Origin: Perognathus longimembris pacificus
Lineage: Eukaryota; Chordata; Mammalia; Rodentia; Heteromyidae
Length of the DNA: 64,000 nt
Assembly (NCBI RefSeq): GCF_023159225.1
Contig: NC_063167.1
Location: 70,247,798 to 70,311,797, forward strand
Direction: 5' to 3'
The notes beneath the pieces were generated by a model that worked only from the letters and a program-made list of their open reading frames with translations, did not search any database and was not told the origin of the DNA. A program made the translations under genes and the position numbers. Of the stretch, positions 32,869-43,214 are shown in pieces. Position 1 is the first letter of the stretch. Every line of letters starts with the position of its first letter.

Positions 32869-32902
32869 CAAACCCGGGCAAGCCAGTCCCCAAGACACTC
32901 AC

Positions 32903-33026
32903 CTCAGAGTGTCCAGGACAGAAAGCTGTGCCCTCGGCAATGCCGTTACTGGGCCTGGATGCTGATCTGGGCTTGGGTCCAGCATGCCATCCGGCTGCTT
33001 GGTCTGCGCCACCACAGGCCAGAATG
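32903..33026 (-). other. NGF: NGF upstream exon (5' UTR in short form, coding in long form)
   Basis: A 124-base exon is bounded by acceptor cctccttttccacag (AG at 33028-33027) and donor GAG|gtgagtg (GT at 32902-32901). The core GGATGGCATGCTGGACCC is identical to the recalled NGF mRNA sequence of mouse and human. In phase with the main ORF the exon reads 41 open codons ending GHSE, containing AGWHAGPK and corresponding to part of the N-terminal extension of the long mouse precursor. That frame has no ATG within the exon, so a long-form start would have to come from a further upstream exon not located here. In the short transcript this exon is 5' UTR and contains two upstream ORFs. Confidence 0.92.
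32946..32990 (-). other. uORF1 in NGF 5' leader (14 codons)
   Basis: ATG at 32990-32988 opens a frame of 14 sense codons closed by TAA at 32948-32946, wholly inside the upstream exon. From recalled human mRNA the same start and a stop at the same codon position are present, which suggests selection on the ORF or its position rather than chance. Its role in translation is inference. Confidence 0.6.
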
Positions 33027-33578
33027 CTGTGGAAAAGGAGGGCGAGCATTAGAAACAGCTCCTTTGCCTTGAGGCCCAGGGCACAGGGGAGAGGCACCCA
33101 TGCCCCACACAGCTGGAGGGGGAGGCCCACGGGGCAGGTCCCAGCACATGAGCAGCATCCGGTCAGGAGAGAGTGGGAGTCCAGCTGCCAGGATTGCCGG
33201 GCCTGGTCCTGCATGGCCTGGCTGCACTGCGTCTCCCTCAGAGGCATCGTGCTGCAGAGCAGAGGCCTGCTCACCACACCTCCAGGCTCGACCAAGTGGA
33301 ACTGGCCCTGGGTGCTTCCTGCCTCCCGCACTATGGAATATGACCTGAGAACCCTGAGCAGGCACTCTTGGGGTCAAAGCACAGGTGAGCCCTGGAGGAA
33401 CACGACCAGCAGCCAGACCGCCACAACTCGGAGCTCGCAGGTGCCCCAGCGCAGAGCCAGACTTTAGGAACTAGAAGCCATGGAGACCACACAGTGAGAA
33501 ACAAATTCTCCTCAATGTTAGCTTGTCCTTTCTAGAAGCTTCCATGCTCTCTCCTCTCTGTAAACCTGGCCTCTGAAG

Positions 33579-33705
33579 GTGCTTCATTCATTCATCCAAC
33601 ACAATTTCTTGAGCACCTGTTATGTGCCAGGGAAACTTGGTGCTGGTGAGCCAGCAGTGAATCAGACAGACAGGGCACCTGTTCTCACTGAGCTTTATGC
33701 TTTTG
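33579..33705 (-). mobile_element. L2 3' end fragment
   Basis: Reverse of the L2 tail: ttcattcattcatccaacac, ttgagcacctgttatgtgcc, then tctcactgagctttatgc. Confidence 0.78.
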
Positions 33706-33709
33706 TATA

Positions 33710-34135
33710 AATACAGATCTTTAGATTCCAGCTGCGAATGAAGGAAAAAGCAGGGTGTGGTGGGTGGGGCTCTGTACAGGTCTCCCCAAAGACTCCAGGT
33801 GAACACCTGGAGGGTGAGGAGGCATATGGGGAGCAGTGTGGGCCGACTTTCGGGGAGATGCCTGTGGGAGGGCTTTTTGGAACCTGCCTCCACTTCCCTG
33901 TCATCCTCTTCGAGTGTCAGTTTTGGATGGTGGCCAAGAAGTTTAGATGGAGGACCATTTAATTATTAAACAGCCAACTGAGCTGCCGTTGAAAGGACCT
34001 GTCTGTGCCTCTGCTGGACATCTGTGACAAGCGGTGGATGCTGGTGATGGATGACGTCACCAGCCAGCAGCTCCAACCCCAGCCCTGCAGGCTCCAGCTG
34101 TGTGGAAGACTCTGCCTCTTGGACCCCATGCTTTT
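33710..34135. other. unique stretch, no gene seen
   Basis: Presumed NGF intron 1. No exon recognised. Confidence 0.5.
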
Positions 34136-34345
34136 CTATGTGTGTGGTACTGGGGATCGAATTCAGGGCCTCAGGCTCCCTATGCAGGTGACCTCTGCCA
34201 CCGGAGCCATGCCCACCATTCACTTGCTCTGTGATTGTTTTTCAGACAGGGTCTTATGCTTTTGCTGGCTTTGGCCGATGATGCTCCTACTTTTGCTGCC
34301 AGAGCAGCTGAGATTAAAGGTATACAGAACCATGCTCAGTCTCCT
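34136..34345 (-). mobile_element. older 7SL-type SINE
   Basis: Same type as the element at 32588: gtggtactggggatcgaatt, ggagccatgcccaccattca, gacagggtcttatgcttttg, then gctgagattaaaggtataca. Confidence 0.65.
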
Positions 34346-34975
34346 GCCTCTGGCTCTCTGCTGCCTGCAAGACCCCTACAGCTGTGGCTGCCAACCCTAG
34401 TGACACACTGGGCTCTTCTGGGAGCTTGAAACTACCCCACAGCTGTCCCCTGCCTCCGGGCACGGGGGCCCCACTTCCAAGAGTCTAGCCCGCAGGAGTG
34501 GAGCCTGTGTAATGCTGCCTATGAGATTTCTGTGAAAAACCATGGCTGAGGGCCACATTGCTTGGGATCGACAGGAAGTAAGAGATACAATCGAGAAATT
34601 AATAATACACTTTGGAAACTATAAAAGACACAACCATCAAGATTCATGAGAATATAGTTTGCAGACGCTCCCTGTCTAGCTACAATTGACATCTGTGAAC
34701 TGGAAACTTGGCTTCTTATTCCTTGCATAGCACTTAGATGTTCTTTGATACTGGAGCTATGGTTGGTTTAGTTTTAACAAGGCCAAGGGCTATTTGCTAA
34801 CATAATGAGTTCCAAAGATTTGGGGATGCTCAGCCCCAAAGGCCTTCTGGGCTGAGCTCCCCAAGTGCAACAGCAAAGCCGCAGCTCAAAAATGCCAGGG
34901 TGGTGATAGCTTCATTTCTCCTCATTTCCACTTGCTGGGGAAACTCAACCTGAAGGTCAGGTATTCAAAATACAT
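34346..34975. other. unique stretch, no gene seen
   Basis: High-complexity sequence, AT-richer at 34550-34830. No exon recognised. Confidence 0.5.
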
Positions 34976-34977
34976 TG

Positions 34978-35183
34978 CCAGGGGCTGTGGCTCATGCCTG
35001 TAATCCCAGCTACTTGGAAGGCTGAGATCTGAGGATGCCGGTTCAAAGCCAGCCTTGGCAGACAGATAAATCTAGGAGACTCTTATCTTCAATTAACCAG
35101 AAAAATGCTGGAAATAGAGGTGTGGCTCAAATGGTAGAGTGCCAACCTGAGTACAAAAGTTCAAGACCCAGTACTGCCACCAA
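34978..35183 (+). mobile_element. SINE, B1L-Geo
   Basis: ggggctgtggctcatgcctg through caagacccagtactgccacc with a CCA/A-rich tail. Confidence 0.88.
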
Positions 35184-35697
35184 AAATACCACCACTACCA
35201 AAGGGGAAAAAAAAAAACCAAACCCAATACGTTTTTGAGGGTGTAATAATTTCTGGTGCTGCAGCTGTGATGTTCTTGTCTGCAATTTTCCTCCTTAATT
35301 CTGTCCCACCACTTCTTACTGAGTCTACAACACAGAGGGAGAGGGGATGTAGAGTCCTTCATGTCACAAATATGCTTTTCTAAAATCCTAGCGTAATCAG
35401 AGGCTTTTTAGCATGACCCTGAGGGTTGATGAATAGGACTTCTCCCTCCTCTTCTTTTTTGGAAAATAAAATTCAGTTTGGGCCACGTTGAGACGACTTG
35501 ATGCGTTTTAGCTATTTTGTGGTTTGGCATACCTTATAGGAAAATAACGCACATGGCCCCAAGCACTTAGAAAGACACTGAAGTCCAGAGAACAGCATTC
35601 TGTCTGGTGGAATGCTTCAGTGCTGCTTAAAGCACCTTAAAGCAAAGTGGTGTGGTGGCTCTCTGGGAGATGATGGGGAGAATTACAAAGCCCTTCT
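35184..35697. other. unique stretch, no gene seen
   Basis: No repeats or exons recognised. High-complexity AT-rich sequence at 35450-35560. Confidence 0.5.
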
Positions 35698-35911
35698 CGG
35701 GAACCCTCATGCCTGTAATTGTAGCTACTCAGAAGGCTGAGAATTGAGGATCGTGGTTCAAAACCAGGCCGGGTAGAAAAGTTCATGAGACTCTTAACTA
35801 CCAAAAAGCTGGAAATGGAGCTGTGGCTCAGGTGGTAGAGTGCTCACCTTGAGGGAAAAGCTAAGGGACAACACCCAGGTGCTGAGCTCAAGCCCCAGGA
35901 CTGGAAAAAAT
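35698..35911 (+). mobile_element. SINE, B1L-Geo
   Basis: ccctcatgcctgtaattgta through caagccccaggactgg and A6. The linker lacks the usual loop. Confidence 0.88.
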
Positions 35912-36340
35912 ATCTGGAGCAAAACCTTTCTCAGCATTTACCCTAGAGTCGGGCAGCTCTTGGAAGAAGCCACTGTGGCCAGCTGACCTTCAACCTGAGA
36001 GTGGAAGAGCATGCACTCTGGAGGGTCCCTGTTCTTGTGTGTTGCTGGCCTCGGGGTGGAGAGTATTCACCTGACTAGAGTAAGGAAAGAGCTCTGTGGT
36101 GGCCAATACTTAGTGTGGGGCAGGTAAGATATCTAAGCACAAAGCAGCCCCCATTACATGGCTGAGGGCAGATAGTTTGAAGGAAAATGTACTACTAAAT
36201 GCCAGTCCTTGGAGCCTGACCCACCAGCTTAGGAGTCCTAATGATATATCTATAATCTACATCAGATGCCAGAAACAATCCTGAGACCTTAAGAAAATAG
36301 CTCCTCAGTTCCAACTGACTTATCCACAAGAAAAACCACA
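35912..36340. other. unique stretch, no gene seen
   Basis: Nothing recognised. Confidence 0.5.
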
Positions 36341-36342
36341 AG

Positions 36343-36344
<2 letters not shown>

Positions 36345-36388
<44 letters not shown>

Positions 36389-36394
36389 ACACTC
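36345..36394. repeat. (CA)n microsatellite
   Basis: About 19 CA units, then tcacacacac variants. Confidence 0.96.
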
Positions 36395-36759
36395 AGAGCA
36401 CAGGACAGGGCACAAAGCATTGTCCCTGGCTGGCTGGAGTCAGAGCTTACATCCTATAATGACAGCCACGCTTGGGGCTCCAGGCCATGGCAGGTCCTAG
36501 GTGACCACCTGGGCCAGAAGGTATGAACAAGAGAGCCCAGGGCCTGGGCATGTCATCTAGGATCCAAGGGCTTCACTCTATTTGCTTTACAGGATTAAAT
36601 CTTCTCCACTCCTCGGAGTTCGCCTTCCCTGCACAGTGTGTGGCATGTTTCCCAAGCACTCGGTCAAGAAATGTTACAGCACTTAACTCTATAATGCAAT
36701 TCAGATGGAAGTTCAGAAACTCAGATAAGCTAAAGATCCACAGCCCTGGAAAAGACCAG

Positions 36760-36761
<2 letters not shown>

Positions 36762-36803
<42 letters not shown>
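36762..36803. repeat. (CA)n microsatellite
   Basis: About 20 CA units with no SINE attached. Confidence 0.97.
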
Positions 36804-36804
<1 letters not shown>

Positions 36805-37039
36805 CTCACACCCTAGCTGAAGAGATGCATAACCTAGGTTTTTCCAAAGCTGGGAGTCCTTTCAGTGAGAGCAATAAAGGTTGAGCCTGGGGACACCAGT
36901 GTAAATAAAACATCATTCTGACTATGCAGTGTCCACAAGGTAAGTCCATTCCTGTTTGAGCATCTGGACTCAGGTTCACTGCAGAAGCCACTGTGTACCA
37001 TCAGCCTGCATCCAGAACACTGGTCACAGTAGTGAGTAC

Positions 37040-37775
37040 CCCACACATGCAACCAGCACATCCACTCAGCACCCCACATACAAGCAACCAGCCTCCCCCA
37101 CCTGCAACCACCCCCATACCTGCAACCAGCCCCCCCACATGCAACCAGCCCCACACATGTACAATTGGAACCACACACGTGTAATCAGTCACACACATAC
37201 CTGAAACCAGTCCCAAACACCTGCAACCAGCCCCACATACCAGTCACCTGCAACCAGTCACATACATACATGGCAACCAGTCCCACACATGTACAACTGG
37301 CACCACACACTTGCAACCAGCACCACACACATGTGCAACCAGAGCCCCACATACACCTGCAACCAGCCCCTCACACCTGCAACCAGCCCCACACATGTAC
37401 AACTGGCACCACACACATGTCACCAGCATAACCGCCGTGCAACCAGCACCACACAGTTCAACCTGTACCACACATGTGCAACAAGGACCTACACATGTGC
37501 AAATGGCACCACACATGTGCAATCAGCATCTACACATATGCAAATAGCACCACACATGTGCAACCAGCACTACTCAGGTATAACCAGCACCACATAGTCC
37601 AACTAGCACCACACATGTGCAACTAGACATGTGTAACTGGCACCACACACGTGCAACCAGAACCCTACACACGTGCAACTGGCACCACAGACGTTCAATC
37701 AGCATCACACTTGTATGACTGGCACCACACGCGTGCAACCAGCACATGTCTAGCCAGCACCTCACACATGCAACC
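37040..37775. repeat. minisatellite, unit about 15-22 bases (caccacacatgtgcaaccag type)
   Basis: Roughly 35-40 imperfect units of caccacacatgtgcaaccag, with alternative centres such as catgtacaactgg. Unit length varies and phase is lost often. It opens cysteine/valine-rich or histidine/threonine-rich frames in several phases, which are artefacts. Confidence 0.95.
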
Positions 37776-38685
37776 TCCCCCCCCACCAGCAGACGCAATG
37801 AGACCTTCCCACTCCATGTGATTATGGAGTGAAAGATGCCACAGAATCTGGAGTACCCTTGCTCCTCTGTGCTGACACTTCCTGGCTTGTCTGCTCACTT
37901 CACACCCAGAAACCTGACTCAAGGCATGAGTATGAGAGGACTGAGGCTGCTCTGCCTGGGCATGTGGCAAGCAGGCAGATCCTAGCTACACCTGAGGCCA
38001 GGAGCTGGAGATTCATCCCCATGGGCGTTTGTCAGGGGCTTTGTGTTGTCTGGGACTTCCTGTGTGTGCCTGTGCCACTCTAGTCCCAAATGAGTACTGG
38101 TGAGTAGGGAGGGAGTGCCATGATGCCTTGAGCTCTAGCGGCGGGCTCTGACAAACACCGTTAGGTATACCTTAAAGAGTTTCATCCAGCTCTCATTTAT
38201 CTCAGGAGGAAAGGTCAGAGGAGACAGAAACCTGTAGTCCCTGCACTCTCCTATGATTATATTCCAGAATAGTCCTGATCTCCTAGTGTTTCTCTCTTTT
38301 CAGGGTTTATTTGGTTATGAGGTGAACAAGAGGTGTGCAGTGGGGCAGTCAGTACAGATCTAAAAGAATATAGGGAGATCCAGACAGCATCTGTCTCAAG
38401 AGACCCAGAACATGGTGGGCAACTAGAGATTCCATAGGTGAAGGCAATTTTCCACATTGGGGGAAGGCTGTGGAGGGGAGGGGAAGGAGAGAAGCCAGCC
38501 ACTCATCTGGTTGCCTCTAAAGAGGTCCAGTATGCATGATTCAAATCCAAAGCAATAGAAACTAATTTATTGTTGGGTCTATAGAGCTGTGTTGTTCCAC
38601 ATAAGTATACATAAATGGCTCTGTGGTCACCTGCCTTTCCCCACAGATGGGCCAACAAGGCCTGGGGCCTGTTGCCTCTCGAAGC
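37776..38685. other. unique stretch, no gene seen
   Basis: No exon or SINE recognised. Confidence 0.5.
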
Positions 38686-38689
38686 TCAA

Positions 38690-38785
38690 CCCCTGACCAC
38701 CTGTGTGACTTAGCAAGTGACTTAACCTCTCTGTGACCCAGCATCTGCTTCCCTGAGTCAGAACTGTCAGCCCGTGGGCTGAGAG
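38690..38785 (+). mobile_element. MIR
   Basis: MIR core clear: acctgtgtgacttagcaagt and gacttaacctctctgtgacc. Confidence 0.75.
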
Positions 38786-38984
38786 AATTATCCTAGAATT
38801 ATGCATGGCATCTAGGTGGCACTACCTAAATATTAACTATTCTTACTTATTAATTAAAAGAAAATCTCTGGCCAAAGCCAGGCAGTAATTGGCACCGCTG
38901 GTTCCTCCTGCTCATCCCAGTCTCACACCTGGCTGTGCCAGCAGGAAGAAGGCCTGGCCAGTAGTGAAAGGAATATGTGGTTGC

Positions 38985-39115
38985 ATACATGCCCAGCGGG
39001 ACCCAGCCATGGGCTGTGCGCATGCTTGGCTGGGCGCAACTCAGGCTGAGCATCTAGCTCGGTGGGCCCCCAGCACGGGCTGGGCGCATGCTCAGTGGAA
39101 CCTAGCTACTGCCAC
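38985..39115. repeat. imperfect duplication with gcgcatgc motifs
   Basis: Two copies of a roughly 60-base unit with ggctgtgcgcatgcttgg and ggctgggcgcatgctcag. Both hold an NRF1-like GCGCATGC core. Confidence 0.6.
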
Positions 39116-39224
39116 ACTTTACAGCTGTGCGCTATGGGCTGCAGCCATCTGCAGATCAAAGTGCTGCAAAACAAAGCGGAGCATTTCTCTTGAAAATTTG
39201 CGTCCTCGTGGTGTGTTCTTTCTG

Positions 39225-39565
39225 GCCATGTCTGAGCATCCTCACTTCGAATCCTCTTGTCCTCACTGTGCGTCCTCACCACACTCATGGCGCATCCTCC
39301 TGACGTTCTCATCCTCACGGCGCATCCTCACAGTGGGGTCCGCATGGCGCATCCTGGTGACGACATCACGGTGCACTCCCACAGAACATCTTCATGGCAC
39401 GTCCTCATGATGTTCTCCGGACGCGTCCTCGCAGCACGTCCCCACGGCGCATGCTCATGATGTTCTCCTGGCGCGTGCTCACAGCCGGGTCCTCACATCG
39501 CGTCTTGGCGTCGCATCCGCGGGATGTCCTCGTGATGTCCTCACGGTGCTCTCAGGTGTCTCCCC
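39225..39565. repeat. CpG-rich imperfect tandem repeat
   Basis: Repeated words cctcacggcgcatc, catgatgttctcc and gcgcgtcctcgcagc at irregular spacing. CpG density is far above the flanks, as in a decaying minisatellite. Confidence 0.7.
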
Positions 39566-39569
39566 TCGT

Positions 39570-40440
39570 GCTCCTGGGCAGGCTGCAGCCCGCCAGCTCG
39601 GCACTTTAGGCCGCGAGCACTGCCCGCACAGTGGGGACTGCGTTCACAGCATTCTGGCCACGGGGTGCCTGCGGCCTTCCAGGGAAAGTGAGTCAGGGGA
39701 GCCGGAGCAGGCTCAGAATCAATCTCAGGCTCCTAGCGGATCTGTAGCTTCCTGAAGGTTTAGGTTTATTTTTACCCACGGGGCTGCCCTAGAGAAAGCA
39801 TGTAATGGACGTTTATTGAACAGGACTGAACACTTCACCCCGCTGTGCCAGATCCATCAGCCAACGCCATGGGAACTGCGGGCGGTCCGTCCACGCGGAA
39901 TCCCCTTGCCTGCGATGTGGGGTCTGGATAATTGAAGCGGGAGAGGACTGAGGTGGAGACCCTCTGCCTTCACAGCCAGAGTGGACCCAGGGGGTCCTGC
40001 AGAAACAAACCCCTCCTGATTTCCAGCCCACTTCTTTTTCTGCTCTAGGATTTTCTGGAAGAAGGTTGTGCTCCACCCTGGCCCCAGGCCCTGCAACCCA
40101 TGAGGATGGCAATCACCTCATTGTTTAGTTACAACCCAGGAGAAGATGAAAAAGGAAAGAGGAGGCCAGCACACACACAGAGCACGCGGAAGGAGACTTT
40201 GCCAGGATAATGGAAACCATGTGTTAGCATCCAACGCCTTTCTCCGAATCAGCTGAAATCCTGGCTCAGGCCTCTGAGGGGAGTTGCCCCTCAGATGCCA
40301 TCCAGCACTTTTTCTGCTGTGTTTGGTCTGAGGACTGCCACCTTGCCTCCACAGGGGTGCTGCCTAGCCCTCTGGGCCCCAGCCCACAGACCAGGCTCCA
40401 TCTCTCACCTTTGGTTCCTATGCCATTGTTTGTTGATTTT
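39570..40440. other. unique stretch, no gene seen
   Basis: GC-rich to 39700, then ordinary. No exon recognised. Confidence 0.5.
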
Positions 40441-40443
40441 ACT

Positions 40444-40682
40444 TTTTTTTTTTTGGTGCTGGTACTGGGCCTTGAACTCAGGGCCTTGTACTCTTACTCA
40501 GCTTTTTCACTCATGGCTGCTGTTCTGCCACTTGAGCCATGCCTCCAGCCTAGCTTTTTGCTGGTTATTTTGGAGATGGAGTCTTTTAGAATAGTCTCAT
40601 GAGCTGGCTTCAAACTGGGAGCCTCAGATCTCAGTTTCCAGAGTAGCTAGGATTACAGGTGTGAGGCACTGGTGCTCAGCCA
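40444..40682 (-). mobile_element. SINE, B1L-Geo
   Basis: A T-rich end, ggtactgggccttgaactca, then the 7SL half ending gtgtgaggcactggtgctca. Confidence 0.9.
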
Positions 40683-41189
40683 GCCTCAGCATTAGTTAAG
40701 CTCTGCCTAACCCAGAGTTTGATTTAGTGCTCCCCCACCCCCTCCCCCCCCAGTGTGGGCTTCATCTATGTTTAGGACTTTATCTCTAGTTTTCGAACTG
40801 TTGCTGCTTTTCCAAAAGAGGGAAAACAGATTCAAACTTTCAGAGGTTAAAAGGCAGAATTAAATAAGAACCTAAAAATGAAACAAATCTTAAACTCCAA
40901 AACTTTACAAGTGCTAGAACAGTCACGCCTACTTAAGCAATGTCTGTGTTGTCCCCAAGAGAGGAGCCTCCTCAGAAGTTTTGTGGAGTAGTTATGGGCA
41001 AAGAACACCACTGAATATTCTCTTCACTGTGTTCATGGCACCCCAAGGGCTTCCTTGTTCTCTTTTCCTCCAATCTGTCACTGCATTTATGTGGATCCAG
41101 TCCTGTACTCAGATCCACAGAGCACAGCAGGATCTTCACCAGCAGCTACCAGCTGTGTCACTACTGTGACCAGCCCTGCTGTGGCCAGC
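40683..41189. other. unique stretch, no gene seen
   Basis: A C-rich run lies at 40731-40752. Nothing else recognised. Confidence 0.5.
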
Positions 41190-41330
41190 ACCACTATGAC
41201 CACCACCATCAAAGCCACTGCTGTCTTAGCACTGCCTCCCCCAAGTCACTGCCACCATCTAATCAGCTGCCATCCCATCAACTTACATTACAGCTTTCAC
41301 CAATTTACCATCATCATCATCATTGTCATC
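41190..41330. repeat. (CCA/CAT)n low-complexity tract
   Basis: Imperfect cac/cat triplets, ending tcatcatcatcattg. Confidence 0.75.
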
Positions 41331-41350
41331 TTGCATGTGTGTGTGTGTGT

Positions 41351-41521
41351 ACTCAACTCAGCCTCACACTCTTGCTTGGCTTTTTTTGTTTAAGATTGGC
41401 ACTTTACCACTTGAGCTACACCTCCATTTCAAGCTTCTTGTTGGTTTATTAGAAGTAAGAGTCTCATGTCTCCACCTCCTGAGTAGCTAGGGTTATAGGT
41501 GTGAGCCACCATTGCCCAGCC
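41351..41521 (-). mobile_element. SINE, B1L-Geo, shortened
   Basis: Follows a short (TG)n at 41335-41350. The middle of the 7SL half is deleted. Confidence 0.85.
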
Positions 41522-41529
41522 TTTACTAT

Positions 41530-41602
41530 CATTTTACCACCATCACCATATGGCTGTCACTACCACCACCATCATCACCACCACCATCACCATCATCCTG
41601 TC
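41530..41602. repeat. (CAC/CAT)n triplet repeat
   Basis: Imperfect caccaccatcatcacc units. Confidence 0.9.
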
Positions 41603-42230
41603 TCCAAAAACAAAAACAAAGGAGCCACCAACATCTGACCAGTATTCTCCAAGACCTGCTCCTGAGCCACTAGTAGAATCACCAGAGGCAAAAGAGAGCA
41701 GGACCATCATCAGATCATTAGTCTCTTTCAGAGTTTGATTTACATTTGGGTCCCCTAAGGACCCAAGTAGAGTTGGGTTCAGAAATCAGTTTTCCTGGTT
41801 TCCTGTGGATTGAATTTTACTATTCTCCATCCTTATGCTGGGATCCATTTATTTTCTCCTGCCATTTTTCTTTCATTGCGGTTTTTAAATTTCCAATAGA
41901 AATATATAATGTTGATGACAAATTTCAGTTTAGACCTTAATAAATCTTAGAGTTTATCTCAAAAGTAATACATACAATTGTCACAAGGATATGTATGATA
42001 TGAGCATGGCACATATATGTTATAAAAACTAGAAAAGCGGTTTCCTTGGTCTTCTAAAATAAAGAAGGTTCTTCAATTTGCCTGATAAAATTTATTAAAG
42101 GTAACTGTACAGTTTTCGCAAACCATTTTGAAATTTTCCATTTCTTTATATCTGAAGATAAGTAGACTTAGTGCTTAGATGCTAGAATGTCCAATTCCAT
42201 GGCAACAACTGGCTCCCTCTTATTTTTTTT
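41603..42230. other. unique AT-rich stretch, no gene seen
   Basis: No exon or repeat recognised. Confidence 0.5.
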
Positions 42231-42519
42231 TATGCCAGTTCTGGAACTTGAACTCAGAGCCTTATGCTCTCATTAGGCTTGTTCACACAGGGTGGTGCTC
42301 TGCCACTTGAGCCACAGCTCCACTTTTGACTTCTTGGTGGTTAGAGAAAAGTATCTAGTGGATTTGTTGGCCTAGGGCTAGCTTTCAATGGTGATTCTCA
42401 GATCTCAGCCTCCCACGTAGCTAGGTGGTTAGAGAAAGGTATCTTGTGAATTTGTCTGCCTAGGGCTGGCTCAGCCTCCTGAGTAGCTGGGATTACAGAG
42501 GTACCACTGGTGCCCAGCA
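42231..42519 (-). mobile_element. SINE, B1L-Geo with internal duplication
   Basis: Longer than normal because a segment of the 7SL half is present twice: ggtggttagagaaa at 42336 and 42424, 88 bases apart, each followed by about 33 matching bases. Confidence 0.88.
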
Positions 42520-42955
42520 GCTTCCACTTATAAGAGGGGTGTCCCCCTCCTGGCCCTTTCCAGGGGAGGCCTGAGCAATTTGCTTCCTCCTTCCCAAAGG
42601 CCACACTGAGTAGGCTAAGATTAGTAATCTGAGTTTGGGCTTTTTAGAAGACAGACAGGGAAGAACTAGAAATTCCCAGAAGTGTCTCCTTAGGCCTAGA
42701 ATGTAATTGATAAGGATAGGCTGACTTATTTATATTTTGGTGTAAAATCAAAAGGAATACAATTGTGAGGTAGATGTTAATGGATGTTAAAAGATGTTAA
42801 TGGATTTAATATAAATTTGGTTTAGAAGTAAATACAATTACTTGCAATAATAATAACGGAGACTTTCCTTGTTTCCATCCTTGAGCTCTCAGAGATGGAA
42901 TTCTCTCCTTACTGAACATTCCAACCACCAAAAAACCTCCAAGTTTTAAAGGACC

Positions 42956-42957
<2 letters not shown>
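42520..42957. other. unique stretch, no gene seen
   Basis: Contains the local word repeat gatgttaatgg at 42770-42805. Otherwise unremarkable. Confidence 0.5.
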
Positions 42958-43012
<55 letters not shown>

Positions 43013-43013
43013 G
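42958..43013. repeat. (TG)n microsatellite
   Basis: About 25 TG units at the 3' end of a minus-strand SINE. Confidence 0.98.
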
Positions 43014-43214
43014 TGCCAGTACAGGGGCTTGAACTCAGGGCCAGGCTTTTTCCCTTAAGATTGGTGCTCTATTGCTTGAGTCACAGCTCCACTTTTGGCT
43101 TTCTCCTGGTTAATTGGAGATCAGCATCCCAACATGCTTTTCTTCTTGAGCCGTGCTCCTCAGACTTCAGCCTTCTGAATAGCCAGGATTACAAGTATGA
43201 GCCAGCAGTACCCA
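43014..43214 (-). mobile_element. SINE, B1L-Geo
   Basis: ccagtacaggggcttgaact through gattacaagtatgagccagc. Confidence 0.88.

Larger units (their letters stand above)
30510..32902 (-). other. NGF: NGF intron 2
   Basis: A GT-AG intron of 2,393 bases between the two recognised exons. It contains one B1L-Geo SINE in each orientation, a (CA)n tract, two MIR pieces, and an older SINE that ends about 34 bases from the donor site. No further exon is evident. Confidence 0.85.
30497..32985 (-). other. uORF2 in NGF 5' leader (31 codons, spliced)
   Basis: ATG at 32985-32983, five bases after the uORF1 ATG and in another frame, reads to the exon end (32903) and continues across the splice into the terminal exon. 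It stops at TAA 30499-30497. The stop overlaps the main NGF start in TAATG (30499-30495), an arrangement that permits termination-reinitiation. The span given includes intron 2; the coding pieces are 32985..32903 and 30509..30497. Confidence 0.6.

Noticed and set aside
32421..33467. 348-codon plus-strand frame, the longest open frame in the window
   Set aside because: It runs antisense across the NGF upstream exon, an old SINE and intron sequence, with no domain or conserved pattern. Length is explained by GC content.
37040..37775. CRISPR-like array or cysteine-rich secreted proteins
   Set aside because: Units are variable in length with no constant repeat and unique spacers, and the genome is mammalian. 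This is a minisatellite.
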